Source of the DNA: a bacterium
GTDB lineage: Bacteria; UBA9089; JAHJRX01
Direction of reading: 5' to 3'
Length of the DNA stretch: 41,950 nucleotides
Assembly: GCA_030017825.1 (NCBI GenBank)
Contig: JASEGW010000002.1
Coordinates: 1 to 41,950, forward strand
The notes below the pieces were generated by a model. The model was not told the origin of the DNA. It saw nothing but the letters and a program-made list of their open reading frames with translations, and did not search any database. Both the position numbers and the translations under genes were made by a program. Positions 25,534 through 32,885 of the stretch are shown in pieces. How positions within the stretch are numbered: position 1 is the stretch's first letter; every line of letters starts with the position of its first letter.

Positions 25534-25807
25534 AATATCTTTTATCTACAACATTATCTGGTATTTTTAATAATACTTTTTGTACAAAATTAAAAGATCT
25601 TTCAGAATAGTCTTTTGCAGGATGTTTTATAAATGTATTTTTGATTTGATCTTGGCTGTAGTTTTTAAATACCCATTTCAAATGTTCCCAACCCCCATAA
25701 GCAAAAATTTGATGAATTATATAACTCTTATCTTTTTTGGGATCTATTTTGTTAATGTCTTTACTCCATAGAATACCTTTTAAATTCGTGGGTAGTTTAA
25801 TTGACAT
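25502..25807 (-). CDS. DUF6922-like small protein, partner of AbiEii-like gene
   Basis: A protein of 101 residues starting at MSIKLPTNLKG. An in-frame ATG 18 codons upstream (25861) would place the promoter box inside the coding region and overlap the divergent gene, so the inner start is preferred. It has KGILWSKDINKID, KDKSYIIHQIFAYGGWEHLKWVFKNY and FNFVQKVLLK, the pattern of small DUF6922-type proteins commonly found directly upstream of AbiEii-like nucleotidyltransferases. By position it would be the antitoxin or regulator. A TATAAT on this strand (25822 to 25817) lies 9 bases before the ATG, so the message would be nearly leaderless. Confidence 0.65.
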   Translation of the reverse strand: MSIKLPTNLKGILWSKDINKIDPKKDKSYIIHQIFAYGGWEHLKWVFKNYSQDQIKNTFIKHPAKDYSERSFNFVQKVLLKIPDNVVDKRYYVKTFPRIIR

Positions 25808-25816
25808 AACAGTTAT

Positions 25817-25840
25817 ATTATACAATATTTGAGGTATAAT
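25817..25840. promoter_or_regulatory. Interlocked divergent -10 boxes
   Basis: The 41-base gap between divergent genes (starts 25807 leftward, 25849 rightward) carries TATAAT on the minus strand at 25822-25817 and TATAAT on the plus strand at 25835-25840. At normal spacing each box falls where the other promoter's -35 would be, so the two promoters physically overlap. Both start sites fall within a few bases of the ATGs. Confidence 0.5.
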
Positions 25841-25848
25841 TACCTCAT

Positions 25849-26832
25849 ATGAAAATTGCAATTATAAGTGGAGATTTAAAGGATAAAGATGCAGTTAGGG
25901 GAATTGGCGTTCATACAAATGAACTAATTAAAGCATTAAAAAATGAAGCTAAAAATAAAAAGAACTTCATTTTAGATTTAAAAATGGTTAAATCTAAAGA
26001 TTATGATGTAATCCACTTTACTTCATTTAAACCGTTTGTTATCTCGCTTTCATTTATAAAACCCAGAGGTACTAGATTTGTTTTGACAATCCACGATTTG
26101 ATACCTTTAATTTACCCCAAAAATTATCCACCCGGGATAAAAGGCAGATTTAACTTTTTAATTAATAAATTATTAGTAAAAATGTATGTTGATGAGATAA
26201 TTACAATTTCTGAAACTTCCAAGAAAGATATTTGTAGGTTTTTAAGGGTTGATCCAAAAATAGTACATGTAATTTATTTAGCGCCCAAAGAAATCTATAG
26301 TAAAAAAACTGTTACAAAGAAATACAATTTACCAAAAAAATTTGCTTTGTATACTGGAGACATCAATTACAATAAAAATATCCCCAATTTAATTAGAGCT
26401 TGTGAAATTGCAAAAATACCACTTGTGATTGCAGGAAAACAAGCATTAGAAGTTGAAAAAATGGATTTAAGTCATCCAGAAACATCACACCTTAAGGGTG
26501 TGAGTTTTAAAAATGTTATAAGATTAGGATTTATTTTAGATGAAGAACTAAATGATTTATATAATCTAGCTACAGTTTATATCCAACCTTCTTTATATGA
26601 GGGTTTTGGTTTGCCTGCGCTTGAGGCAGTTGCAGTAAAAACTCCTTTAGTTGTAACAAAAACACAAGCTTTGGTAGAAATACTTGGGGATAATGTTAAT
26701 TATGTTAATCCAAATGATCCAAAAGATATTGCACGAGGAATATTAAAACCTAATATAAATATAAAATTACCAAGGGAATACACTTGGGAGAAAACTGCAA
26801 AGGAAACACTTGACGTTTATGAAAAAGCATGA
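25849..26832 (+). CDS. GT4 family glycosyltransferase
   Basis: A 327-residue GT-B enzyme. Its opening (MKIAIISGD...RGIGVHTNEL) has the glycine loop of GT4 transferases. LTIHDLIPLIYP, then ISETSKKDI, then LYTGDINYNKNI follow. The donor-site motif YEGFGLPALEAVAVKTPLV contains the E-x7-E pair at about E251 and E259. It resembles mannosyltransferases of the WbpY/MtfB type, though the donor is not certain. It is the first gene of a rightward unit with TATAAT 8 bases before the ATG. Its end overlaps the PIG-V-like gene by 14 bases. Confidence 0.85.
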   Translation: MKIAIISGDLKDKDAVRGIGVHTNELIKALKNEAKNKKNFILDLKMVKSKDYDVIHFTSFKPFVISLSFIKPRGTRFVLTIHDLIPLIYPKNYPPGIKGRFNFLINKLLVKMYVDEIITISETSKKDICRFLRVDPKIVHVIYLAPKEIYSKKTVTKKYNLPKKFALYTGDINYNKNIPNLIRACEIAKIPLVIAGKQALEVEKMDLSHPETSHLKGVSFKNVIRLGFILDEELNDLYNLATVYIQPSLYEGFGLPALEAVAVKTPLVVTKTQALVEILGDNVNYVNPNDPKDIARGILKPNINIKLPREYTWEKTAKETLDVYEKA

Positions 26833-27958
26833 TATTTGGTTTGTATTAAAAAGCTTCGTTATTTGGAGAATTGCAATAACTTTAATAGCGGTTTTAGCTA
26901 TTAGATACTTGCCATTATTTAGTCAGAATTTTTTTGGTGGAAAATATGTTAATTATATAACAAACCCATTGTTTTGGGGTTGGGCTAATTTTGATGGGGA
27001 ACATTATCTATCAATTGCGATGTTTGGTTACAAAAATTTACAACAGTTCTATTTTCCTGTATACCCTTTTTTAATAAAAGTATTCACCTATTTTATAGGA
27101 ATAGGCTTATCATCATACCTTTGGATAGGTATTTTAATATCAAATACATCTTTATTTATAGCACTTTTGGGATTTTATAAACTAGCCTTATTTGATTATT
27201 CAGAAAAAATATCAAAACTAGCTGTTATTTTACTTTTATTATTTCCAACATCTTTTTATTTTGGAGCAGTTTATACAGAAAGTTTATTTTTATGTTTAAC
27301 GGTTTGGTCATTTTATTTTTTTAGAAAACAAAAATATTTTTGGGTTGCAATATTAGGAATGTTTGCGTCAGCTACACGTATTGTTGGAATTATTTTATTA
27401 CCAGTATTTTTATTTCATTTGATATTAAATAAAAAACCAATTAAAAAAGAACGATTATCTTTATTTTTAATGCCACTGGGTCTTTTCGGATTTATGTATT
27501 ACACGTATGTTAGTTGGGGAGGATTCTTAAAATTTTTTCAAACAGCTAGCATTTTTGGAGAGCAAAGGTCAAAAACTTTAATAATGTTACCTCAAGTTTT
27601 TTATAGATATTTTGTTAAAATATTACCTAATCTTTCTTGGGGCTATTTTCCAGTAGTTTTTACTACACTTTTAGAAATTTCAGTTGCAGTTCTGTTTTTA
27701 TACTTAATTGTTATAAGTTTTAAAAAAATACGATGGGACTATTGGCTATTTTCAGTACTTGGATATTTAATTCCAAGTTTATCAGGTAGTTTTTCATCTC
27801 TTCCTAGATATGTACTTGTTTTATTTCCACTATTTCTATTTGTTTCCCAAAAATTAATAAACACAAAAAAGCCTTTGCTTATTGGGATTTTTGTTATTTT
27901 AACCATAATTGCAGTTATTGCTCAATCATTTTTTATAAGAGGTTATTTTGTTAGTTAA
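26819..27958 (+). CDS. PIG-V-like mannosyltransferase family membrane protein (GT-C)
   Basis: A 379-residue protein starting at ATG 26819; a TTG three codons earlier is also open but less likely. It has about eight to nine hydrophobic segments. The first loop FDGEHYLSIAMFGY (D59, E61-H62) and the following FYFPVYPFLIK match the PIG-V/GT76 family (PF04188), as does AVYTESLFLCL. PIG-V enzymes use dolichol-phosphate mannose; the bacterial counterpart would use a polyprenyl-phosphate sugar. The C-terminus ends IIAVIAQSFFIRGYFVS, which is nearly repeated by the relic at 29421-29495. Confidence 0.8.
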   Translation: MKKHDIWFVLKSFVIWRIAITLIAVLAIRYLPLFSQNFFGGKYVNYITNPLFWGWANFDGEHYLSIAMFGYKNLQQFYFPVYPFLIKVFTYFIGIGLSSYLWIGILISNTSLFIALLGFYKLALFDYSEKISKLAVILLLLFPTSFYFGAVYTESLFLCLTVWSFYFFRKQKYFWVAILGMFASATRIVGIILLPVFLFHLILNKKPIKKERLSLFLMPLGLFGFMYYTYVSWGGFLKFFQTASIFGEQRSKTLIMLPQVFYRYFVKILPNLSWGYFPVVFTTLLEISVAVLFLYLIVISFKKIRWDYWLFSVLGYLIPSLSGSFSSLPRYVLVLFPLFLFVSQKLINTKKPLLIGIFVILTIIAVIAQSFFIRGYFVS

Positions 27959-27988
27959 AGGTATATTACCATTATAATACCGCTATTT

Positions 27989-28004
27989 TGGTAGTTGACT
28001 ACCA
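27989..28004. promoter_or_regulatory. Perfect 16-bp palindrome overlapping a -35-like box
   Basis: TGGTAGT-TG-ACTACCA has 7-bp perfect arms around a 2-base centre. It overlaps TTGACT (27995-28000), which sits 16 bases before TAATAT (28017-28022), upstream of the ATG at 28031. The geometry is that of an operator covering a -35 element. A separate TATAAT lies at 27973-27978. Confidence 0.5.
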
Positions 28005-28030
28005 TAAAATCGGTGTTAATATATAACTAT

Positions 28031-29272
28031 ATGATTAAAAGATCAATTTTGTCTAAATTAGAAGCACATCTGGATAAACCTGAAATGACCGTTTTGACGG
28101 GGCCGCGTCAGGTTGGCAAAACATATTTAATGAAACAAATGCTTCAAAACTTAGATCATCTTGGCAAAAAAACTATTTTTTTAAGTTCAGATAATGAGGA
28201 TGATCAAAAAATGTTTGAATCACAAAGTAAATTGATTGATTATTTAAAACTCCAGTTTGGTTCTGATAAAGGTTATGTTTTTATTGATGAGATACAAAAA
28301 AAAGAAAATGCTGGGGTATTTTTAAAAGGAATTTACGATTTAGATTTACCTTATAAAATGATATTGTCAGGTTCAGGGAGTTTGGATCTTAAAGCTAAAA
28401 TTAAAGAATCAATGGCAGGAAGAAAGAGAATTTTTGAAATCGAGCCAATTAATTTTGTAGAATTTATTAATTACAAAACAGATTATAAATATGAATCCAA
28501 AATCAATGATTTTTTTAGAATAGAAAAAACAAAAGGTATGAGTTTGTTAAATGAATATTTAAATTTTGGCGGATACCCAAAAGTGATACTTTCAAACAGT
28601 TTAGAAGAAAAGAGAGCAGAAATTGGTGAAATATACAAAAGTTACATTGACAAAGATATAATAAACCTATTAAGAGTTGAAAAACCAAACTCAATTTCAA
28701 ATTTACTTAAAATTCTATCCTCTCAAATTGGTGGACTTGTTAATGTTTCAGAATTGGCTTCAACTGTTGGTATTTCTGTAAAAACTATGGAGAACTATCT
28801 TTGGTATTTGGAAGAAACATATATAATTAGAAAAATCACACCATATTATAGAAATGTAAAATCAGAAATCACAAAATCTCCAATTTATTATTTTGTAGAC
28901 TTGGGGCTTAGAAATTATCTTACAGATCTTTTTGGTTCGATATCGTTACCAACTGAATTAACAGGACATTTGTTTGAAAATTATGTTTTGAATGGATTGA
29001 GAAAAATAAATATTGGTGATGTGCATTTTTGGAGAACAAGAGATAATGCTGAGGTGGATTTTGTTGTAGAAAAAGGAATAAATCCAATTCCTGTAGAAGT
29101 TAAATATAAAGAAATGAAAAATATAAAATTGACAAGATCTTTTAAAACATTTTTAACAAAATATGTACCAAAAGAAGGATATTTTATTCATCTAGGGGAA
29201 AATATGAAAGATAAATTTAAAAATACAAAAGTTATGTTTTTACCTTACTACGGGTTAGAAGAAATATCTTGA
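28031..29272 (+). CDS. AAA_14/DUF4143 family ATPase
   Basis: A 413-residue protein starting at MIKRSILSKLEAHL. An upstream TTG at 27995 is open but sits in the palindrome/promoter. Walker A is TGPRQVGKT (about residues 23-31), and Walker B is YVFIDEIQ (D86-E87). A sensor-like LSGSGS follows, then a winged-helix-like middle (VSELASTVGISVKTMENYL). The C-terminal DUF4143 has HLFENYVLNGL, FWRTRDNAEVDFVV and IPVEVKYKE, reminiscent of a PD-(D/E)xK fold with E-VD and ExK. The family is widespread and mobile, and its function is poorly known. It separates the PIG-V-like gene from a relic of a second copy, as if inserted or brought in with a duplication. Confidence 0.85.
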   Translation: MIKRSILSKLEAHLDKPEMTVLTGPRQVGKTYLMKQMLQNLDHLGKKTIFLSSDNEDDQKMFESQSKLIDYLKLQFGSDKGYVFIDEIQKKENAGVFLKGIYDLDLPYKMILSGSGSLDLKAKIKESMAGRKRIFEIEPINFVEFINYKTDYKYESKINDFFRIEKTKGMSLLNEYLNFGGYPKVILSNSLEEKRAEIGEIYKSYIDKDIINLLRVEKPNSISNLLKILSSQIGGLVNVSELASTVGISVKTMENYLWYLEETYIIRKITPYYRNVKSEITKSPIYYFVDLGLRNYLTDLFGSISLPTELTGHLFENYVLNGLRKINIGDVHFWRTRDNAEVDFVVEKGINPIPVEVKYKEMKNIKLTRSFKTFLTKYVPKEGYFIHLGENMKDKFKNTKVMFLPYYGLEEIS

Positions 29273-29420
29273 AAAAACTTAAAAATTTAACAAAACATCC
29301 ACTACTTAAATTCCAGTTTCAGCTAGTGTTTCAATAGTTAAATTTATTTCTTCTGCAAAAAATAATGAACTTTATTATATGGTTTTAATATTAGAAAAAA
29401 CAAATATTTATTTAAGACTT

Positions 29421-29495
29421 GGAATATATTTGATTTTGGCTATAATTGCAGTAGTTGCGCAAATGCTTTTTGTAAGAGGCTACTTTATATCATGA
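29421..29495 (+). pseudogene. C-terminal relic of a PIG-V-like mannosyltransferase gene
   Basis: In frame and ending at TGA 29493-29495, this stretch encodes GIYLILAIIAVVAQMLFVRGY plus three more residues. It matches the last 25 residues of the 26819 protein (IGIFVILTIIAVIAQSFFIRGY...) at 16 of 25 positions. The same frame is open back to 29310, with an ATG at 29379 that would give a 38-residue peptide, but no similarity extends that far. The relic's stop overlaps the next gene's start as ATGA, which suggests that an intact PIG-V-like gene once led directly into the reductase gene. About 150 bases between the ATPase stop and this relic show nothing else recognisable. Confidence 0.7.
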
Positions 29496-30433
29496 CAATG
29501 ACAAAAAATTACTGGACAAATAAAAAGGTTTTAATTACGGGAGGTAAAGGTTTTCTTGGTACCCATTTGGTTGAAAAGTTAAAAGTGTTTAAACCAAAAC
29601 TAATTAGAATTATTGATAAAGACAAATATGATCTAAGAAACTATAAAGATTGTCTTAAAGTTAGCAAAGGTATTGATATTGTCATTCATTTAGCCGCAAA
29701 AGTTGGGGGAATTGGGTTTAATAGGGAATTTCCGGCTGACCTTTTTGATGACAATATTCTAATGGGAACCTATATGATAAAGGCCGCAAGAGTAAATAAA
29801 GTTAAAAAGTTTTTGGCTCTAGGAACGATTTGTGCGTATCCTAAATTTACTCCAATACCGTTTATAGAAGAAAATCTTTGGAATGGATATCCTGAAGAAA
29901 CTAATGCGCCGTACGGACTTGCCAAAAAGATGCAGTTGGTACAAGCAAGTGCGTATAGAAAGCAGTATGGTTTTAATGTTATTTTTCTTCTACCGGTTAA
30001 TTTATATGGGCCCGGAGATAACTTTAATCCAAATTCATCTCATGTTATTCCCTCTTTAATTAAGAAATTTGTAGAAGCAAAAGAAAAAAATGAAAAAGAA
30101 GTTATTGTTTGGGGTACGGGTAGGCCGACTAGAGAATTTTTATATGTTGAAGATGCAGTTGAAGGAATATTGTTAGCTTGCGAAAGATATGATAAAGGAG
30201 ATGCTGTAAATTTAGGGTCCGGGTTTGAGATTTCAATTAAAGATTTGGCAATTTTAATCAAAAAACTGTCTGGTTTTAAGGGAAGGCTAAAATGGGATAA
30301 AACCAAACCTGATGGACAACCAAGAAGAATGTTGGATGTATCAATGGCGCAAAAAGAATTTGGATTTAGTGCAAAAACAACTTTTGAAAAAGGTTTGAAA
30401 GAAACAATAGAGTGGTATATTAAAAACAAATGA
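29492..30433 (+). CDS. fcl: GDP-L-fucose synthase family NAD(P)-dependent epimerase/reductase
   Basis: A 313-residue extended SDR. The nucleotide-binding GGKGFLG occupies residues 17-23. VIHLAAKVGGI, then GTICAYP, then YGLAK (Y141, K145), PVNLYGPGDNF, SHVIPSLI, VWGTGRPTREFLYV, and KPDGQPRRMLDV follow. This run closely matches GDP-L-fucose synthase (Fcl/WcaG), which epimerises at C3/C5 and reduces GDP-4-keto-6-deoxymannose. The acid/base Cys (C114) and His (H184) are retained, while the catalytic Ser is replaced by Thr (T112). No GDP-mannose dehydratase is in the window, so the substrate may come from elsewhere. It is linked by ATGA to the downstream GT2. Confidence 0.8.
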   Translation: MTMTKNYWTNKKVLITGGKGFLGTHLVEKLKVFKPKLIRIIDKDKYDLRNYKDCLKVSKGIDIVIHLAAKVGGIGFNREFPADLFDDNILMGTYMIKAARVNKVKKFLALGTICAYPKFTPIPFIEENLWNGYPEETNAPYGLAKKMQLVQASAYRKQYGFNVIFLLPVNLYGPGDNFNPNSSHVIPSLIKKFVEAKEKNEKEVIVWGTGRPTREFLYVEDAVEGILLACERYDKGDAVNLGSGFEISIKDLAILIKKLSGFKGRLKWDKTKPDGQPRRMLDVSMAQKEFGFSAKTTFEKGLKETIEWYIKNK

Positions 30434-31098
30434 AAATATTTATTGTTATGCCCGTTTTTAATGAAGAAAAAAAAGTTATTGATGTTTTAAAAGAACTTTC
30501 TAAAACAAAATATCCAATTATAATTATTGACGATGGTTCAACCGACAATAGTTTTAATAAGATTAAAAATTTAAAATTAAAAAAAACAATTTTACTTCAA
30601 CACAAAATCAATTTAGGTAAAGGTGCGGCGCTAAAGACCGGATGTGAATATGCTTTTTCTCATAGCGCAGACGCGGTAATTATGATGGATTCAGACGGTC
30701 AACACAAAGTATCTGATTTAAATAATTTTGTTAAAAAACTGGAGACTAATAAATGTGATGTAATTTTCGGTTCGAGAAATTTAAATTTGGGAGCACCAAT
30801 TGATAGATTTTTGGGAAATAAAATAGCTTCTGTAATTGTAAACATTATGTTTGGTATTTATGTATCTGATTTAATTTGTGGGTTTAGAGCTTTTACTCAA
30901 AAAGCATACAAAAAAATTAAGTGGAAATCGTTGGGATATGGGGTTGAAACAGAGATGGTTGTTCGTACTAAAAAAGCTAGGTTAATTCATTGCGAAGTGC
31001 CTGTGGAGACAGTATACTATGATAATTATAAAGGTGTGTCAATTCTTGATGCATTTCAAGTTTTGGGCAGTCTTTTTTATTGGAAATTAACTATATGA
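30430..31098 (+). CDS. DPM1/DPG-synthase-like GT2 (polyprenyl-phosphate glycosyltransferase)
   Basis: A 222-residue GT2 of the dolichyl-phosphate mannose/glucose synthase-like group. It has VMPVFNEEKK, IIDDGSTDNS (D34, D35), NLGKGAALKTG, the metal site MDSDGQH (D87, D89), GSRN, SDLICGFRAF and YGVETEMV. Family members transfer a sugar from a nucleotide donor to a polyprenyl phosphate on the cytoplasmic face. That lipid-linked sugar is the donor GT-C enzymes need, so this gene could feed the many membrane transferases here. No C-terminal membrane helices are present; the adjacent DUF2304 protein may provide the anchor. ATGA overlaps join it to both neighbours. Confidence 0.85.
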   Translation: MKIFIVMPVFNEEKKVIDVLKELSKTKYPIIIIDDGSTDNSFNKIKNLKLKKTILLQHKINLGKGAALKTGCEYAFSHSADAVIMMDSDGQHKVSDLNNFVKKLETNKCDVIFGSRNLNLGAPIDRFLGNKIASVIVNIMFGIYVSDLICGFRAFTQKAYKKIKWKSLGYGVETEMVVRTKKARLIHCEVPVETVYYDNYKGVSILDAFQVLGSLFYWKLTI

Positions 31099-31430
31099 TT
31101 ATTGGGTTACAAATAACAGGAGCAATATTTGCTCTTTTAATGATTTATCTCTCAATTGTTCATTATAAAAAGGGAAGTTTAAATAGTTTAGAAATTGCCG
31201 TGTGGCTTTCAATTTGGGTACTAGTTATTTTGGTTGTTATCTTTCCTGATATTGTAAGGGCTTATTCAATGAGTTTTTCTGTCTCAAGAGTTTTAGATTT
31301 ATTAATTGCTGGGGGATTTATACTTACCATTACAATGGTAACAAGCGCTTATATTAGGGTTAATAAATTGGAAAGAAAAATGGAAGATTTAATTAGAAAA
31401 TTGGCATTAAAAGATTCTGAAAAGAAATAG
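31095..31430 (+). CDS. DUF2304 family small membrane protein
   Basis: A 111-residue protein starting at the ATG that overlaps the GT2 stop (ATGA). An in-frame ATG 5 codons earlier exists but lacks that coupling. It has three hydrophobic segments (LQITGAIFALLMIYLSIVHY, then VWLSIWVLVILVVIFP, then LLIAGGFILTITMVTSAYI) and a charged C-terminal coiled tail (KLERKMEDLIRKLA). This is the typical pattern of DUF2304 (PF10066), whose members frequently accompany DPM-like GT2 genes. A likely role is membrane anchoring or activation of the transferase, analogous to DPM2/DPM3; that comparison is inference. Confidence 0.8.
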   Translation: MIIGLQITGAIFALLMIYLSIVHYKKGSLNSLEIAVWLSIWVLVILVVIFPDIVRAYSMSFSVSRVLDLLIAGGFILTITMVTSAYIRVNKLERKMEDLIRKLALKDSEKK

Positions 31431-31690
31431 TAAAATCTCTAAAAATTTTATAGTTATTTTTTTTAAAAATAATGAATTACTATTGTAATGATGATGGCTT
31501 ATTTTTCATTTAATTTTGAAAAAATAGATAAATATAAATAAATTTGTATGGTATTAAATATTTATAACACACCAAAATTACTTTTGAGGATTAGTTATAA
31601 GACCGTCAGTAATTTTTATAATACGATTGTTAAAATACTATTAGTTATTTAGTTTCTTTTTCAATTCTATTATACTTAAAATATTAAAAT
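31431..31690. other. 260-base AT-rich intergenic region with candidate promoter
   Basis: No clear gene. A 34-codon reading frame at 31548-31652 (starting MVLNIYNTPKLLLRIS) has no recognisable match and may be chance. TATACT at 31671-31676 ends 14 bases before the GT4 ATG at 31691 and is the best promoter candidate; no -35 is evident. Several T- and A-runs occur, but I see no GC-stem terminator for the preceding operon. Confidence 0.5.
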
Positions 31691-32833
31691 ATGAAAATAT
31701 TGTTTGTTTTAGAATACTTTTATCCCCATGTCGGTGGTGTTGAAACGTCATTTTTCAATTTAATTAAAGAGTTGTCCAAAGATAACGAATTGCTAGTAAT
31801 TACAACAAAAATACCAAATACATCAAAACATGAATTTTTTGATGGTATAAATATTTTAAGGGTTAGTGTACCTCCATTTGCAAGAAGATTTTGGTTCACT
31901 TTATTTTCACTAAAGGCTTTATTTGGAAATGCTGGTAAGTATGATTATATTCATACTACAGCTTATAACGCTGCTTTTCCTGCCTGGTTAGTGGCTAAAA
32001 TACTAAGGAAAAAAATCGTAATTACTGTTCCTGAAGTTTTTGGGGCAGATTGGTTTAGATTAGGAGAAAGAAATATATTTCTTTCTGCTCTTTATTATAT
32101 ATATGAACAAATATTGTTTCGACTAAATTTTGATCTGTATATTGCGATTTCTATTTCAACAAAAAATAACTTGCTAGATAATTTTAAAATATCACCTAAA
32201 AAAATTAAAGTAATATATTGTCTTTTAGATTTGGATTTTTGGAATCCTAATAAATATCATAAAAAAAACGTAAGAAAAATTTTGGGGTTTAGAAATGAAT
32301 TTTTGTATTTATATTATGGTAGACCTGGGATTTCGAAGGGTGTTGAATATCTTGTTCGAGCAGTACCCATTATTAGGAAATCTATTCCTAAAAGCAGATT
32401 GATTTTAATTTTATCTAAAGATCCCTATGATAAGTATTTAATAATCAAAAAAATTATAAAACAATTGAATATAGAAAATAATGTACTTCTTTTGGAATCT
32501 AAAAATATTAAAGAACTTCCATACTATATTGTAGCGGCGGACTGTGTAGTAGTACCATCTTTAACAGAGGGATTTGGCTATTGCGCAGTTGAATCTACTA
32601 TTATGAACAAAATCGTAATTTCTACTAGGGTTGGTGCAATTCCTGAATTAAATCCCAAAGCTTTATTTATTAAGCCTAAGTCAGAACAAGCAATTGCTAA
32701 GGCTTTAAGTTTTGTAAACATGAATAAGAAAATGAACACTGATGGAAGAAAAAATTTAATTAGAATGTTAAATAAAAGAAGAATCCTTGAAATATATAAA
32801 AAAGCTATAAAAATTATTTTATTGTCTAAATGA
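31691..32833 (+). CDS. GT4 family glycosyltransferase
   Basis: A 380-residue GT-B enzyme. The N-terminus MKILFVLEYFYPHVGGVETSF carries the GGVE loop of GT4 acceptor domains. The middle has IAISISTKNNL and then LYYGRPGISKGVEYLVRAV, the donor-domain start. TEGFGYCAVE contains the E-x7-E pair at about E293 and E301, followed by NKIVISTRVGAIPEL. It is complete and of normal family length. It stands alone between a 260-base upstream and a 52-base downstream gap, so it probably has its own promoter (TATACT at 31671). The donor sugar is unknown. Confidence 0.85.
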   Translation: MKILFVLEYFYPHVGGVETSFFNLIKELSKDNELLVITTKIPNTSKHEFFDGINILRVSVPPFARRFWFTLFSLKALFGNAGKYDYIHTTAYNAAFPAWLVAKILRKKIVITVPEVFGADWFRLGERNIFLSALYYIYEQILFRLNFDLYIAISISTKNNLLDNFKISPKKIKVIYCLLDLDFWNPNKYHKKNVRKILGFRNEFLYLYYGRPGISKGVEYLVRAVPIIRKSIPKSRLILILSKDPYDKYLIIKKIIKQLNIENNVLLLESKNIKELPYYIVAADCVVVPSLTEGFGYCAVESTIMNKIVISTRVGAIPELNPKALFIKPKSEQAIAKALSFVNMNKKMNTDGRKNLIRMLNKRRILEIYKKAIKIILLSK

Positions 32834-32885
32834 ATTATACTTGATATATAAAAGATTAATACATATCAATTACTCTTAATCTAAC

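Noticed and set aside
25808..25861. Longer start for the DUF6922-like gene at 25861
   Set aside because: It would overlap the divergent GT4 start and include the TATAAT box; the inner ATG gives the family-like N-terminus.
27995..28030. TTG start giving a 12-residue N-terminal extension of the DUF4143 ATPase
   Set aside because: The extension falls in the palindrome and promoter-like sequence, and family members begin at the MIKR-type start.
30040..30429. Minus-strand reading frame of 129 codons opposite the Fcl-like gene
   Set aside because: It is antisense to a gene with intact catalytic motifs and has no recognisable features.
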